64,000 nucleotides of DNA from Phycisphaerae bacterium (GTDB lineage: Bacteria; Planctomycetota; Phycisphaerae; Phycisphaerales; UBA1924), in the NCBI GenBank assembly GCA_014192545.1, contig BJHL01000001.1:230380-294379 (forward strand), given 5' to 3'. The notes beneath the pieces are model-generated. The model was not told the DNA's origin. It was given only the letters and a program-made list of their open reading frames with translations, and ran no database searches. Position 1 is the stretch's first letter. Every line of letters starts with the position of its first letter. Position numbers and translations under genes: made by a program. Shown here piece after piece: positions 54,188 through 61,860 of this stretch.

Positions 54188-54449
54188 GAAGTCAGTTTAC
54201 ACAGGAATTAACGCTGTGTTCATGCACTTGGGGGATGATGGCGTGGAATTGAGATTTTTTGGTAACTTGCACAACTGACGAGGTGGTGCGGGCGTTGACG
54301 ATGGCGAGACGTGCGCATGAGAGGCTGCGACTGGGGCCCGACGTTGTGCGTCGTGATTGCGTTGGTGGTTGTGGTAGCAGACGTGATTTCCGCGGAGTGG
54401 CGGGTCGCGGTGCTGTGCCATGGGAATGTGCTGGAAAAGGAGAAGACGA
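54188..54449. other. Intergenic divergent region
   Basis: 262 nt between the large amidohydrolase gene (leftward) and the second DUF4394 gene (rightward). It should hold promoters for both. No gene, hairpin or repeat of note is seen. Confidence 0.5.
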
Positions 54450-55367
54450 ATGAAGATTCAAAGTGTTACATCGATGATGTTGCTGGCCGGTTTGGCTGGC
54501 GTTGCGCAAGGGCAAGAGACGCTGGTTGGCGTGACGACGACTGGCTCGGTCGTGACGTTCCGCTCGAACGCGCCGGGGACGCTGTTGTCGAACACGGTGA
54601 TTTCGGGCTTGAATGCCGGCGACCGGATTCAAGGCATTGATCTGCGACCTCAGACGGGCGAGATCATTGCCATTGGCGAGACCACGCAGTTGTACTCGCT
54701 GAATGCGGTGACGGGTGTGGCAACTCCGATTGGCGCGGGCTTCACGCCTGGGCTTGATGGTGGCGCGTTCACTCGGCACGGGATTGATATCAACCCGACC
54801 GTGGACCGAGTGCGTGTGGTTGGTAGCGGTGCGCAGAACCGCCGATTGAACCCGATCACGGGTGCGTCGGTTGCGCCGACGGACACGGCACTCTCGTACA
54901 ACCCTGCGGTGGGCTTGGGCTTGCCGCCGCGTGCGGTGGCGGTGGCTTACACCAACAGCTTGTTTGGTGTGCCCGCTGGCTCGACGCGCGAGTACATCTT
55001 GGACTCGCTGAACAACGTGCTGGGTGAAGTTGGCACGCAAGCGGGCGGCAATGGGTCGTTCAACGCTGGTGTTGTGGGCAGCACGTTCGCGGTGCGACTG
55101 GGCCTGAACATACTGGATTTCAGCGACAACGCTGGCTTTGACATCTCCGGCGCGACGGGCATTGCATATGCGTCGTTTGACTTACAGAGCGATCCGGCGG
55201 GCTCACCCACGGGCGTGTACACGATTGACTTGGCGAGCGGCCAGGCTGTGCTGCTGGGCAACGCCGGTGTCGCGCTGCGTGATATCACCGTGATCCCGGC
55301 ACCGAGTGCGGCTGGTCTGCTGGCGGCTGGTGCGCTGGTTGCTGGTCGGCGTCGTCGCACCCGCTGA
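54450..55367 (+). CDS. Secreted DUF4394 protein with PEP-CTERM-like tail (second copy)
   Basis: 305 residues. Signal peptide about 1-22 (MMLLAGLAGVAQGQ). DUF4394 features: IQGIDLRPQTGEIIAIG, GIDINPTVDRVRVVG, NRRLNPITGA, GIAYASFD and the C-terminal IDLASGQAVLLGNAGV. Tail IPAPSAAGLLAAGALVAGRRRR is the PEP-CTERM-like sorting layout (Pro, hydrophobic helix, basic end). ATG with AAGGAG. Paralogue of the protein at 5406; the mature parts are clearly related but diverged. Confidence 0.85.
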   Translation: MKIQSVTSMMLLAGLAGVAQGQETLVGVTTTGSVVTFRSNAPGTLLSNTVISGLNAGDRIQGIDLRPQTGEIIAIGETTQLYSLNAVTGVATPIGAGFTPGLDGGAFTRHGIDINPTVDRVRVVGSGAQNRRLNPITGASVAPTDTALSYNPAVGLGLPPRAVAVAYTNSLFGVPAGSTREYILDSLNNVLGEVGTQAGGNGSFNAGVVGSTFAVRLGLNILDFSDNAGFDISGATGIAYASFDLQSDPAGSPTGVYTIDLASGQAVLLGNAGVALRDITVIPAPSAAGLLAAGALVAGRRRRTR

Positions 55368-55463
55368 TTGCGAAGGCTGGAAGATTGTGTGTTCGTCTCC
55401 ACGCCGAGGGGCCCGATGTCGGGCCCTTTGGTGTTTTTGGGCACAATTTCGTCTGAGTTGGAG

Positions 55464-55625
55464 GGCTACTCGGTCTTCTCGGTGAGCAAATCGCAAGAAC
55501 CGGTGCTGAGAAAGTACATTGCTTCGCAGGCGGAGCATCATGCGGCTCATGACTTCAAGGCAGAGTTGTTGGGACTTTTGCGGGCGCATGGGGTTGAGTT
55601 TGAAGAGAAGTGGGTTTTTGATTGA
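55464..55625 (+). pseudogene. C-terminal remnant of a second RAYT (Y1-type transposase)
   Basis: About 53 codons, GYSVFSVSKSQEPVLRKYIA followed by SQAEHHAAHDFKAELLGLLRAHGVEFEEKW, match the C-terminal end of Y1 transposases: the catalytic Tyr in RKYIA and the EHH helix are kept, while the HUH domain is gone. The frame is open upstream but that part is unrelated. A truncated relic of the family whose intact copy is at 25016. REP hairpins follow at once. Confidence 0.72.
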
Positions 55626-55723
55626 GCGGCCGCTGCCCCTCCGGGGCAGGGTGGGTGCGGTTGACTTGTCCACGGGCTGCGCTTCGCTTGCCCGTGGCTA
55701 CAGGCCTGCGACCCTTCGGGTCG
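55626..55723. repeat. Cluster of three REP-type hairpins after the RAYT remnant
   Basis: Hairpin 1: CTGCCCC-TCC-GGGGCAG (55633-55649). Hairpin 2: CCACGGGC ... GCCCGTGG (55670-55697) with GTAG as its 5' foot on the minus strand (55698-55701). Hairpin 3: CGACCC-TTC-GGGTCG (55709-55723). Hairpin 2 with GTAG foot is the classical REP layout. Confidence 0.82.
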
Positions 55724-55923
55724 AAAGGCGCGAACGGAGGCGGGAGCAACGAGGGCAGGGAATTACCAAGTCGTTGTCGAGGTCTGTTCGTGTTTCATTC
55801 ACACGCCAACATCGCTTCACCATGCTCTTCCCGGGGCTGACGGTGGGGATTGTGTTCCCTAAACTTGCCGTTCCGCGATGCAGGCGAGGTTGTCGCTGCG
55901 CTCGCACTTTTTACGAGGTACTC
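55724..55923. other. Spacer before pdhB, no gene seen
   Basis: About 200 nt between the hairpin cluster and the E1-beta start. A frame crosses it but its translation is low in coding character. The E1-alpha gene (pdhA), usually adjacent, is absent. Confidence 0.5.
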
Positions 55924-56961
55924 ATGACCGCTGCTCTTGCTTATCCCGGCCTGCCTGAGTTCAAGACCCTGCCGCCGCGCGAAGGGGATCGGCATATTCA
56001 GTTTCGCGAGGCTCTGCGTGAAGCGATGAGCGAAGAGATGCGGCGGGATGACCGCATGTTCCTGCTGGGCGAAGAAGTTGCCCAGTACAACGGGGCGTAC
56101 AAGATCAGCCAGGGCATGCTGGATGAGTTTGGGCCCTTGCGCATCATCGATGCGCCCATCAGCGAGAACGGGTTTGCGGGCTTGGCGGTTGGCGCGGCGA
56201 TGTATGGCCTTAAGCCGATCATTGAATTCATGAGCTGGTCGTTCAGCCTTGTCGCGGCGGACCAGATTCTCAACAACGTGCCCAAGATGCTCTACATGAG
56301 CGGTGGGCAATGGGGTTGCCCGATTGTCTTCCGCGGCAACGACGGCGCGGGCGGGCAGCTTGGCAGCACGCACAGTTGGTGCGTGGAAGGTTTGTACAGC
56401 AACGTGCCGGGCATGAAGATTGCGATTCCGAGCAATCCGTACGACGCGAAGGGGTTGCTGAAGACCGCGCTGCGCGAGCTTGATCCGGTTTTCTTCCTTG
56501 AGAGCGAGCGCATGCTGGGCGATAAGGCCCACGTGCCGGCGGAGGAGTATTACATTCCGTTTGGTCAGGCGCGATTGGCGCACGAAGGCGATGCTTGTAC
56601 GCTCGTGAGCTTTGGCCGGCCTGTGAATTTCTGCTTGGAAGCAGCGGCGATTCTCGCGGCTGAAGGCATCATGGTGGACGTGCTGGACATGCGGACGATT
56701 CGGCCGCTGGATATTGACAGCATTATCAAGAGCGTGCAGAAGACCAACCGCGTGGTGGTGGTTGACCAGTGCTGGCCCTTTGCGAGCGTGGCGAGCGAAG
56801 TGATTACGCAGGTGTGCGAGCGCTGCTTTGACTACTTGGATTGCCCGCCGGTTCGCGTGAATACGGAAGACGTGCCGACGCCTTACGCGAAGGGGCTGGA
56901 GTATGCGTATTTACCGAACAAGGAGAAGATTATTGCGGCGGTGAGAAAGGTGCTGGCGTGA
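55924..56961 (+). CDS. pdhB: Pyruvate dehydrogenase E1 component, beta subunit
   Basis: 345 residues. Part of the thiamine-diphosphate E1 heterotetramer that decarboxylates pyruvate. Landmarks: FREALREAMSEEMRRDDRMFLLGEEVAQYNGAYK, APISENGFAGLAVGAAM, PIIEFMSWSFSLVAADQI, GGQLGSTHSWCVEGLYSNVPGMKIAIPSNPYDAKGLL and VVVVDQCWPFASVASEV. ATG with GAGGT site. Its partner E1-alpha gene is not in the window; E2 is 0.9 kb downstream. Other 2-oxoacid E1-beta (branched-chain) cannot be fully excluded; the linked E2 and the HSW/CVEGL segment favour pyruvate. Confidence 0.9.
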   Translation: MTAALAYPGLPEFKTLPPREGDRHIQFREALREAMSEEMRRDDRMFLLGEEVAQYNGAYKISQGMLDEFGPLRIIDAPISENGFAGLAVGAAMYGLKPIIEFMSWSFSLVAADQILNNVPKMLYMSGGQWGCPIVFRGNDGAGGQLGSTHSWCVEGLYSNVPGMKIAIPSNPYDAKGLLKTALRELDPVFFLESERMLGDKAHVPAEEYYIPFGQARLAHEGDACTLVSFGRPVNFCLEAAAILAAEGIMVDVLDMRTIRPLDIDSIIKSVQKTNRVVVVDQCWPFASVASEVITQVCERCFDYLDCPPVRVNTEDVPTPYAKGLEYAYLPNKEKIIAAVRKVLA

Positions 56962-56976
56962 GTGAAGGAGGCTGCG

Positions 56977-57258
56977 ATGGATATCGAATCGATCAGACAA
57001 ATCGTCGAGGCCAACCCGCAAGGTGTTCGCATCGTCATGATCGACGGCACGAAGTTGGATATTCCACATCGCGACTTCATCTCACTCGGCCCTGGAACTG
57101 ACTCGGGCCTTTCTGCACGTCGCGTTGCAGCTCGTACGACATTCACGGTGTATGAGGTAAACGGAATACCGATGCGAATCGTCAACGCGATGCTTGTGAA
57201 GGAAGTCGTGCCGCTTCATTCGGGTGGGAAGGGGAAAGGCCGCAAGCGGAGTGCATAA
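56977..57258 (+). CDS. Small unknown protein in the pdh gene run
   Basis: 93 residues, soluble, no signal. Opening MDIESIRQIVEANPQGVRIV and MIDGTKLDIPHRDFISLGPG resemble small planctomycete proteins with a [I/V]-x-DG-x-x-[L/I]-x-[V/I]-x-H-[P/R]-[D/E] core of unknown role. It ends in a basic GGKGKGRKRSA tail. Start by AAGGAGG 7 nt before ATG 56977; only 15 nt after pdhB, so it is in the same transcript. Possibly a toxin-antitoxin or regulatory protein; not determined. Confidence 0.65.
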   Translation: MDIESIRQIVEANPQGVRIVMIDGTKLDIPHRDFISLGPGTDSGLSARRVAARTTFTVYEVNGIPMRIVNAMLVKEVVPLHSGGKGKGRKRSA

Positions 57259-57265
57259 GTGATTC

Positions 57266-57751
57266 ATGGTTGACCGCGTGGCACGAGATCGGTTGGCGTT
57301 GGCTCTTCGGCGATTTGGCGCCGGACGCATTTCGTTGAGCGAGTTCTGGCTCGCATTTCCTCGCAGGAGTGACCGCACGCCTGACGCCGCTTTGGTTCAA
57401 CTCGCAGACTCGCTTGATTGGTTTTTTGAAGATGCGAGCGTCATCTTCGCATCGATGTGGTATTTGCGGGGAAAACGCAAACTCAATCGTTTCGGTCGTC
57501 GGTGGTTTGCGAGCGTTTGGTTGTTTCTCAAGTCCGACAGCGAAGACCTGCGGACGAAAGAGGTCGTTTGCCGCAAAGCGATCACTGACGAGAAGCTTTC
57601 GTTTGACTTGACCTTCCGCAATCATCGACCAGGTCGATTTCGCGAGGCGATGGCGGCACGAAAACTCGGTGCCCAACGTCGAGCCTGGCCGTTTGCTTCG
57701 GTCACTGAGTTTGAACTTGCTCGCAGCCGACGAATTCTCCTGTGTGGCTAG
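57266..57751 (+). CDS. Unknown basic protein in the pdh gene run
   Basis: 161 residues, Arg/Trp/Phe-rich and helical: ARDRLALALRRFGAGRISLSEFW, LADSLDWFFEDASVIFASMWYL, GRRWFASVWLFLKSD. No family is recognised. Starts 8 nt after the stop of the preceding gene without a clear ribosome site, so it may be translated by coupling with it. The two together sit between pdhB and the E2 gene, an unusual interruption. Confidence 0.55.
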   Translation: MVDRVARDRLALALRRFGAGRISLSEFWLAFPRRSDRTPDAALVQLADSLDWFFEDASVIFASMWYLRGKRKLNRFGRRWFASVWLFLKSDSEDLRTKEVVCRKAITDEKLSFDLTFRNHRPGRFREAMAARKLGAQRRAWPFASVTEFELARSRRILLCG

Positions 57752-57832
57752 ACGCGACGACTTGGTTTTCGCCCGTATCGTTTGACTCGCCTCTGATAGC
57801 ACGTATTCACACTGCCTTGAAGGATCCCCACT

Positions 57833-59221
57833 ATGTCGATTGAAATCACAATGCCCCGCCTCTCCGACACCATGCAACAAGGCACGATTGTCAAGTGGAA
57901 CGTCAAGGAAGGTCAGAAGATCAAGAGCGGCGATGTCATCGCTGATATTGAGACTGACAAGGCGACCATGGAGTTGCAATCGTTTGATGACGGCGTGGTG
58001 GCGGCAATCACAGTGCCGCAGGGGCAGGTGGTGGCGGTTGGCACGGTGATGATGGTGCTTGCGGCAGCGGGTGAGGATGTTGCGGCGGTGAAGGCCAAAG
58101 CTGGTAGCGGCGGTGCGGCGGCTCCGGTCGCGAAAGCGGCGGCAGCGAATGGTGCGGCAGCTGGCAGCGCAGCGTCCGGCAATGGCGCGACGGCGGTGCT
58201 GGATGCGCCGGCCCACGCCGATGGTTTCCGCGAGGGAAATGGGCGGGTGTTCATTAGTCCGCTGGCGCGGAAGATCGCTGAAGAAGCTGGGTTGGATGTG
58301 ACGCGCGTGCAGGGGTCGGGGCCTGCGGGGCGGATTGTGCGCAAGGATGTTGAAGAAGCGATTGCGGCGGGGAGTGCGGCACCGGCGATGCGCTCGGGCA
58401 ACATGGGCACGGTGAGCAAGATGAATGCAGCGACTGCCGCTCCGGAGGGGCGGCCCACCAAAGTTCCGGCAGCGGCGGCGGTGTTGGCGAGCAAGGTTGT
58501 GCCGATGTCGAACATGCGGCGTGTGATTGCCCAGCGGTTGAGCGAGAGCAAGAGCACGATCCCCCACTATCAAGTTTCGTTTGATGTGGATATGCAGCCG
58601 CTGATGGCGTTGCGCGGGCAACTGAACGAGCAGCTTGCGAATCAAGGCGTGAAGCTGAGCGTGAACGACTTCTTGGTGAAGGCGTGTGCGCTGGCGATGC
58701 ATGAGCATCCGTTTGTGAATTCGCGCTGGAGCGTGTCGCAGGCCAAGCATGGACAGATGGACACGAATATCGAGTTGCTCGCGGATGTGAACATCGGCAT
58801 CGCCATTGCGTTGCCCATCGCCGCTGACGGCTCTGGTGGCGGGCTGGTGGTCGCAACGATTCGCAACGCCGACAACATGGGGCTGCGGCTGATTTCGGCC
58901 CAGAGCAAGCAACTTGCCGAGAAGGCTCGCAGCAAGGGACTCGCTCCGAACGAGATGAGCGACAGCACGTTCACGATCAGCAACCTGGGCATGTACGGCG
59001 TGAGCCACTTCAACGCGATTATCAATCCGCCGAATGTCGCGATTCTTGCGGTTGGCGGCGCGATTGAAAAGCCAGTCGTGCGCAACGGCAAGATTGAGCC
59101 GGGCCTGGTGATGACGATGACGATGAGCAGCGATCACCGCGTGGTGGATGGCGCGATGGCGGCACAGTATCTGAGCACGGTGAAGAACTATCTTGAGAAG
59201 CCGGCGACGCTGCTGGTGTGA
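57833..59221 (+). CDS. pdhC: Dihydrolipoamide acetyltransferase (E2) of a 2-oxoacid dehydrogenase complex
   Basis: 462 residues. One lipoyl domain (1-80; lipoyl-Lys43 in ETDKATME), an Ala/Gly/Val linker, a peripheral-subunit-binding domain (about 137-175; FISPLARKIAEEAGLDVTRV...GPAGRIVRKDVEEAI) and the catalytic acetyltransferase domain with SSDHRVVDG near 432-440. E2 carries acetyl groups to CoA and forms the core of the complex. The linker between binding and catalytic domain (AATAAPEGRPTKVPA) contains a REP-like hairpin in the DNA. ATG with AAGGA site. A terminator follows. E3 (lpd) is not in the window. Confidence 0.92.
   Translation: MSIEITMPRLSDTMQQGTIVKWNVKEGQKIKSGDVIADIETDKATMELQSFDDGVVAAITVPQGQVVAVGTVMMVLAAAGEDVAAVKAKAGSGGAAAPVAKAAAANGAAAGSAASGNGATAVLDAPAHADGFREGNGRVFISPLARKIAEEAGLDVTRVQGSGPAGRIVRKDVEEAIAAGSAAPAMRSGNMGTVSKMNAATAAPEGRPTKVPAAAAVLASKVVPMSNMRRVIAQRLSESKSTIPHYQVSFDVDMQPLMALRGQLNEQLANQGVKLSVNDFLVKACALAMHEHPFVNSRWSVSQAKHGQMDTNIELLADVNIGIAIALPIAADGSGGGLVVATIRNADNMGLRLISAQSKQLAEKARSKGLAPNEMSDSTFTISNLGMYGVSHFNAIINPPNVAILAVGGAIEKPVVRNGKIEPGLVMTMTMSSDHRVVDGAMAAQYLSTVKNYLEKPATLLV
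58436..58459 (-). repeat. REP-like hairpin (GGTGG-type), copy 7, inside the E2 gene
   Basis: Minus strand: GGTGG, GCCGCCCC, loop TCC, GGAGCGGC, an 8-bp stem with one mismatch. It encodes part of the flexible linker of the E2 protein and keeps the frame. Confidence 0.7.
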
Positions 59222-59247
59222 GTTGGTCAGAACGAGAACGAAGAAAT

Positions 59248-59272
59248 CCCGAGGCTGAGCTTCGGGGTTTTT
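59248..59272 (+). terminator. Intrinsic terminator after the E2 gene
   Basis: Stem CCCGAGGC / GCTTCGGG (one G-T pair), loop TGA, then G and five T. It lies 26 nt after the stop. Confidence 0.8.
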
Positions 59273-59286
59273 ATTTGCGCGGTGCG

Positions 59287-60585
59287 TCAGTTCTTCTTCG
59301 CCACCGGCAAGCCCGAGCGGTGTGTGCGCATGAGCAGCAGCGTGACTAGGCCGCGAGCGATGGTCGAGGCGATGAAGATCACGCTGAAAGCGAAGTGATC
59401 TTTGGGCATGCGGTCCAGGATTGCGCCGCCGACAAAGCTGCCGCTGACGCCCGAGCCCCATTGGCCCAGCGTGTACACACTCAAGAGGCTGGTGCGTTCG
59501 TCTTCGTCGAAGACTTCGAGCGTCGTGAGCATGACGGCGAGCTCCCACGTGGCGATGGTCATGCCGGCGATGAGCTGCGCGACGGCGAGGTAGATTGGAT
59601 CGGTGCTGAGCGCCCAGAGCGCGGGGACGGGCGTCATGAGGATTGCGCCGTAGATGAGCAATTTGCGTTTGCCGCGACGCTGCGCGATTTCAGCGGCCCA
59701 ACTCACGGCAAGGGCCTTACCAAGATACCAGATGACGATGAGCCACGCCCACTCGAGGAAACTGAGTTCGGCGATTTGCTTGACGTACGCGGCCCAGAAG
59801 GGCGAGCCGATCATCATGGCGAAGCTGAAGAGGATGAAGACACCAAGCAAACGCCAGCGGCCGTCGTGGCGCAGGCGGGTTGTGGCTTCCGATACGCTCA
59901 GCGTGCGATGGCCTGCGGTGGCGTTTGCGGGCTCGATGTGTTTGTGCAAGTAGAGCGTGCTGACGGCGCGGACGACGCCTGCGAGCGTGAAGAGAATGGC
60001 GAAGCAAACAAGCACGGGGCGCGTAGTCCAGGCCTGACTGATCCAAGGCCACCACGAGAAGAAGTTGGCGAGCGTGGGGCTGATTTTCTCGGCACTGTCA
60101 AGCAGCGCAGCACCAGCAAGCACGGCGGCGATGGCGCCCAACTGCAGCATGCGCGATCGCTTGGCGAAGAAAGTTGCGCGCACGGGGCCGGGCACAAGCA
60201 AGCCCATCATGGCGGTCCAAGGCGTGCCTCCGACAACTGCACCGGCGTGATAGACGCTTGCGAGAAGGAAGATGACCCACATCGGCGCAGTGCCCACGAG
60301 TGCGACGAGGGCGAGCAGGGGGCACATGATGGTTTGCAGAACTGCGCAGAAGACAACGGCTCGCTTATAGCTCCGAAGGGCATGGACAAACTGCGGCACG
60401 AACAACTGCACGATTGTCGCGAGCATGATGGGCACGGTGGCGACGAGGCCACTGCCGACTTCGCTGCCGAACATGGTGAGGATGAAGAGCGGAAAAAATG
60501 TTTCCGCGAAGCCCACCATGAACATGTAGAAGACGCCATCGATGGTCGAGCATCGCAAGTTGTGGCGCACCGTCACCGCTTTCAC
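59287..60585 (-). CDS. MFS-type membrane transporter
   Basis: About 432 residues with 12 predicted helices in two halves. Helix 1-2 (FYMFMVGFAETFFPLFILTMFG), helix 6 region, a central loop with HKHIEPANATAGHRTLSVSEATTRLRH, and the second half (WRLLGVFILFSFAMMIGSPFW, KLLIYGAILMTPVPALWAL). Substrate unknown. The GTG at 60585 is preferred: AAGGTG lies 5 nt upstream and it overlaps the rlmE stop as GTGA; another GTG at 60591 is less well placed. So the gene is coupled to rlmE. It converges with the E2 terminator. Confidence 0.85.
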   Translation of the reverse strand: MKAVTVRHNLRCSTIDGVFYMFMVGFAETFFPLFILTMFGSEVGSGLVATVPIMLATIVQLFVPQFVHALRSYKRAVVFCAVLQTIMCPLLALVALVGTAPMWVIFLLASVYHAGAVVGGTPWTAMMGLLVPGPVRATFFAKRSRMLQLGAIAAVLAGAALLDSAEKISPTLANFFSWWPWISQAWTTRPVLVCFAILFTLAGVVRAVSTLYLHKHIEPANATAGHRTLSVSEATTRLRHDGRWRLLGVFILFSFAMMIGSPFWAAYVKQIAELSFLEWAWLIVIWYLGKALAVSWAAEIAQRRGKRKLLIYGAILMTPVPALWALSTDPIYLAVAQLIAGMTIATWELAVMLTTLEVFDEDERTSLLSVYTLGQWGSGVSGSFVGGAILDRMPKDHFAFSVIFIASTIARGLVTLLLMRTHRSGLPVAKKN

Positions 60586-61301
60586 GGCCACACCTTGGGT
60601 TTGGGCGTGGGACCAGTGATCTTGGTTGGGTTGGGCAACTTGGGAAGTTCGACGCCTGAAAAGCCTTTGCCCCAGATGAAAATCTCGCGCGAGATATCGC
60701 GGCTGGCGCGCGGCTTAGTCGTGCCGGCTTCGCGGAAGGTGCGCTTGGTGCGAGCGATGACATCGGGCGTGGGCGTACCTTCGAGAATCTTCATGACCAT
60801 GTTGCCGCCGGGGCGCAAGAGGTCGTGGCAGAGGTCGAGCACGCGCTCGCAGAGGCGCGCGGAGAGAAAGTCATCGCCATGGCCGCTGGTGTTGGGGGCC
60901 ATGTCGCTGATGACGGCGTCGTACTTGTCGCTGCTTTTGCCGTCGCCGTGCAGCAGCTCATTGATGGGGGCGAGGAGTTCCTTGGGCGGGGTCGCGTAGA
61001 TGTCACCTTCCATGAGGTAGACGCGATCGGAAACGTGGGCGGTGGTGCGTTGCAGATCGATGCCCACCGCGCGGCCTTTGGGCGAGAGGTAGCCGTCGAG
61101 GACTTGCAGCCAACTGCCGGGCGCGCAGCCAAGATCGATGACGTACGCATCGCGGCGGACGATGTGCAGGCGCTCGTTGATTTCGAGAAGCTTGTACGCG
61201 CTGCGTGCGACGTAGCCATCTTCCTTGGCTTTTTTGAAGAACTCGTCATGCAATACGCGTGGTTTGGGCACGAGAGGAGTGTACGGAAGCGAGAGCGACA
61301 A
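60582..61301 (-). CDS. rlmE: 23S rRNA 2'-O-ribose methyltransferase RlmE (FtsJ/RrmJ)
   Basis: 239 residues. SAM-dependent methylation of a uridine ribose in the 23S rRNA A-loop. Visible: RVLHDEFFKKAKEDGYVARSAYKLLEI (catalytic Lys), DLGCAPGSWLQV (SAM motif I), VISDMAPNTSG (Asp), GGNMVMKILEG (Lys) and SREIFIWGKGF (Glu), giving the full K-D-K-E tetrad. The start is uncertain: TTG 61301 has no clear ribosome site; a GTG at 61271 would give the family-like start PKPRVLHDEFF. The next gene downstream overlaps as GTGA. Confidence 0.9.
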   Translation of the reverse strand: MSLSLPYTPLVPKPRVLHDEFFKKAKEDGYVARSAYKLLEINERLHIVRRDAYVIDLGCAPGSWLQVLDGYLSPKGRAVGIDLQRTTAHVSDRVYLMEGDIYATPPKELLAPINELLHGDGKSSDKYDAVISDMAPNTSGHGDDFLSARLCERVLDLCHDLLRPGGNMVMKILEGTPTPDVIARTKRTFREAGTTKPRASRDISREIFIWGKGFSGVELPKLPNPTKITGPTPKPKVWP

Positions 61302-61383
61302 ATCAGCAGAGCGGAAATGCAGAAGACGATTGGGAATCGGACGTTGCGTGAGATTTGCGAGCGATGTGGGTTACGCTTGATGT

Positions 61384-61860
61384 ATGAGCAACTTCGCTGG
61401 ACTTATCGAGACGTTTGCGGCACAGGGCGGAGCACTTTCCACGTGGTCGGCGGGGCTTTCTCGCGAGCAACTGCTGGCGACGCCTGCGACGGGCGCGGGA
61501 GCGTGGTCGATGCACACGTTGATCGTGCACATGCTTGACAGCGACTTGGCGGCGACGCATCGCATGCGGCGAATTGTGGCGGAGGAGACGCCGCTGCTGA
61601 TTGCGTATGACGAAACGCTGTTTGCGCAGCGGTGTCAGTATGCGAGTGCGGATCTCAAGCAGGTCTGCGAGTTGTTCGCGATGAACCGGGCGTTTACGTC
61701 AGCTTGGCTTAAGACCGTGCCGGTGAGTGAGTTCGCTCGCGTGGGTGTACACAACCAGCGCGGCAAGGTGACGCTGGAAGACATGCTGAAGATTTATATC
61801 GAGCATGTGACACATCACGAGAAGTTCGCGATGGCGAAGTTGCGGGCGTTTGCGAAGTGA
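61384..61860 (+). CDS. DinB-like putative metal-dependent protein
   Basis: 158 residues, helical bundle with DinB/YfiT-like histidines: HMLDSDLAATHRM near 50 and HVTHHEKFAMAKL at the end provide the three His that bind a metal in this superfamily. The family includes thiol transferases and uncharacterised stress proteins. It is divergent from rlmE and converges with the YdcZ-like gene, whose 3' end overlaps it by 152 nt on the other strand. Start ATG 61384; ribosome site weak. Confidence 0.83.
   Translation: MSNFAGLIETFAAQGGALSTWSAGLSREQLLATPATGAGAWSMHTLIVHMLDSDLAATHRMRRIVAEETPLLIAYDETLFAQRCQYASADLKQVCELFAMNRAFTSAWLKTVPVSEFARVGVHNQRGKVTLEDMLKIYIEHVTHHEKFAMAKLRAFAK

Noticed and set aside
57182..59548. 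788-codon leftward open frame opposite the E2 gene
   Set aside because: Antisense of the well-supported E2 gene and neighbours; translation is His/Arg-rich without motifs.
59395..60999. Long rightward open frame opposite the MFS and rlmE genes
   Set aside because: Acidic low-complexity translation mirrors the transmembrane coding on the other strand; no start signal.
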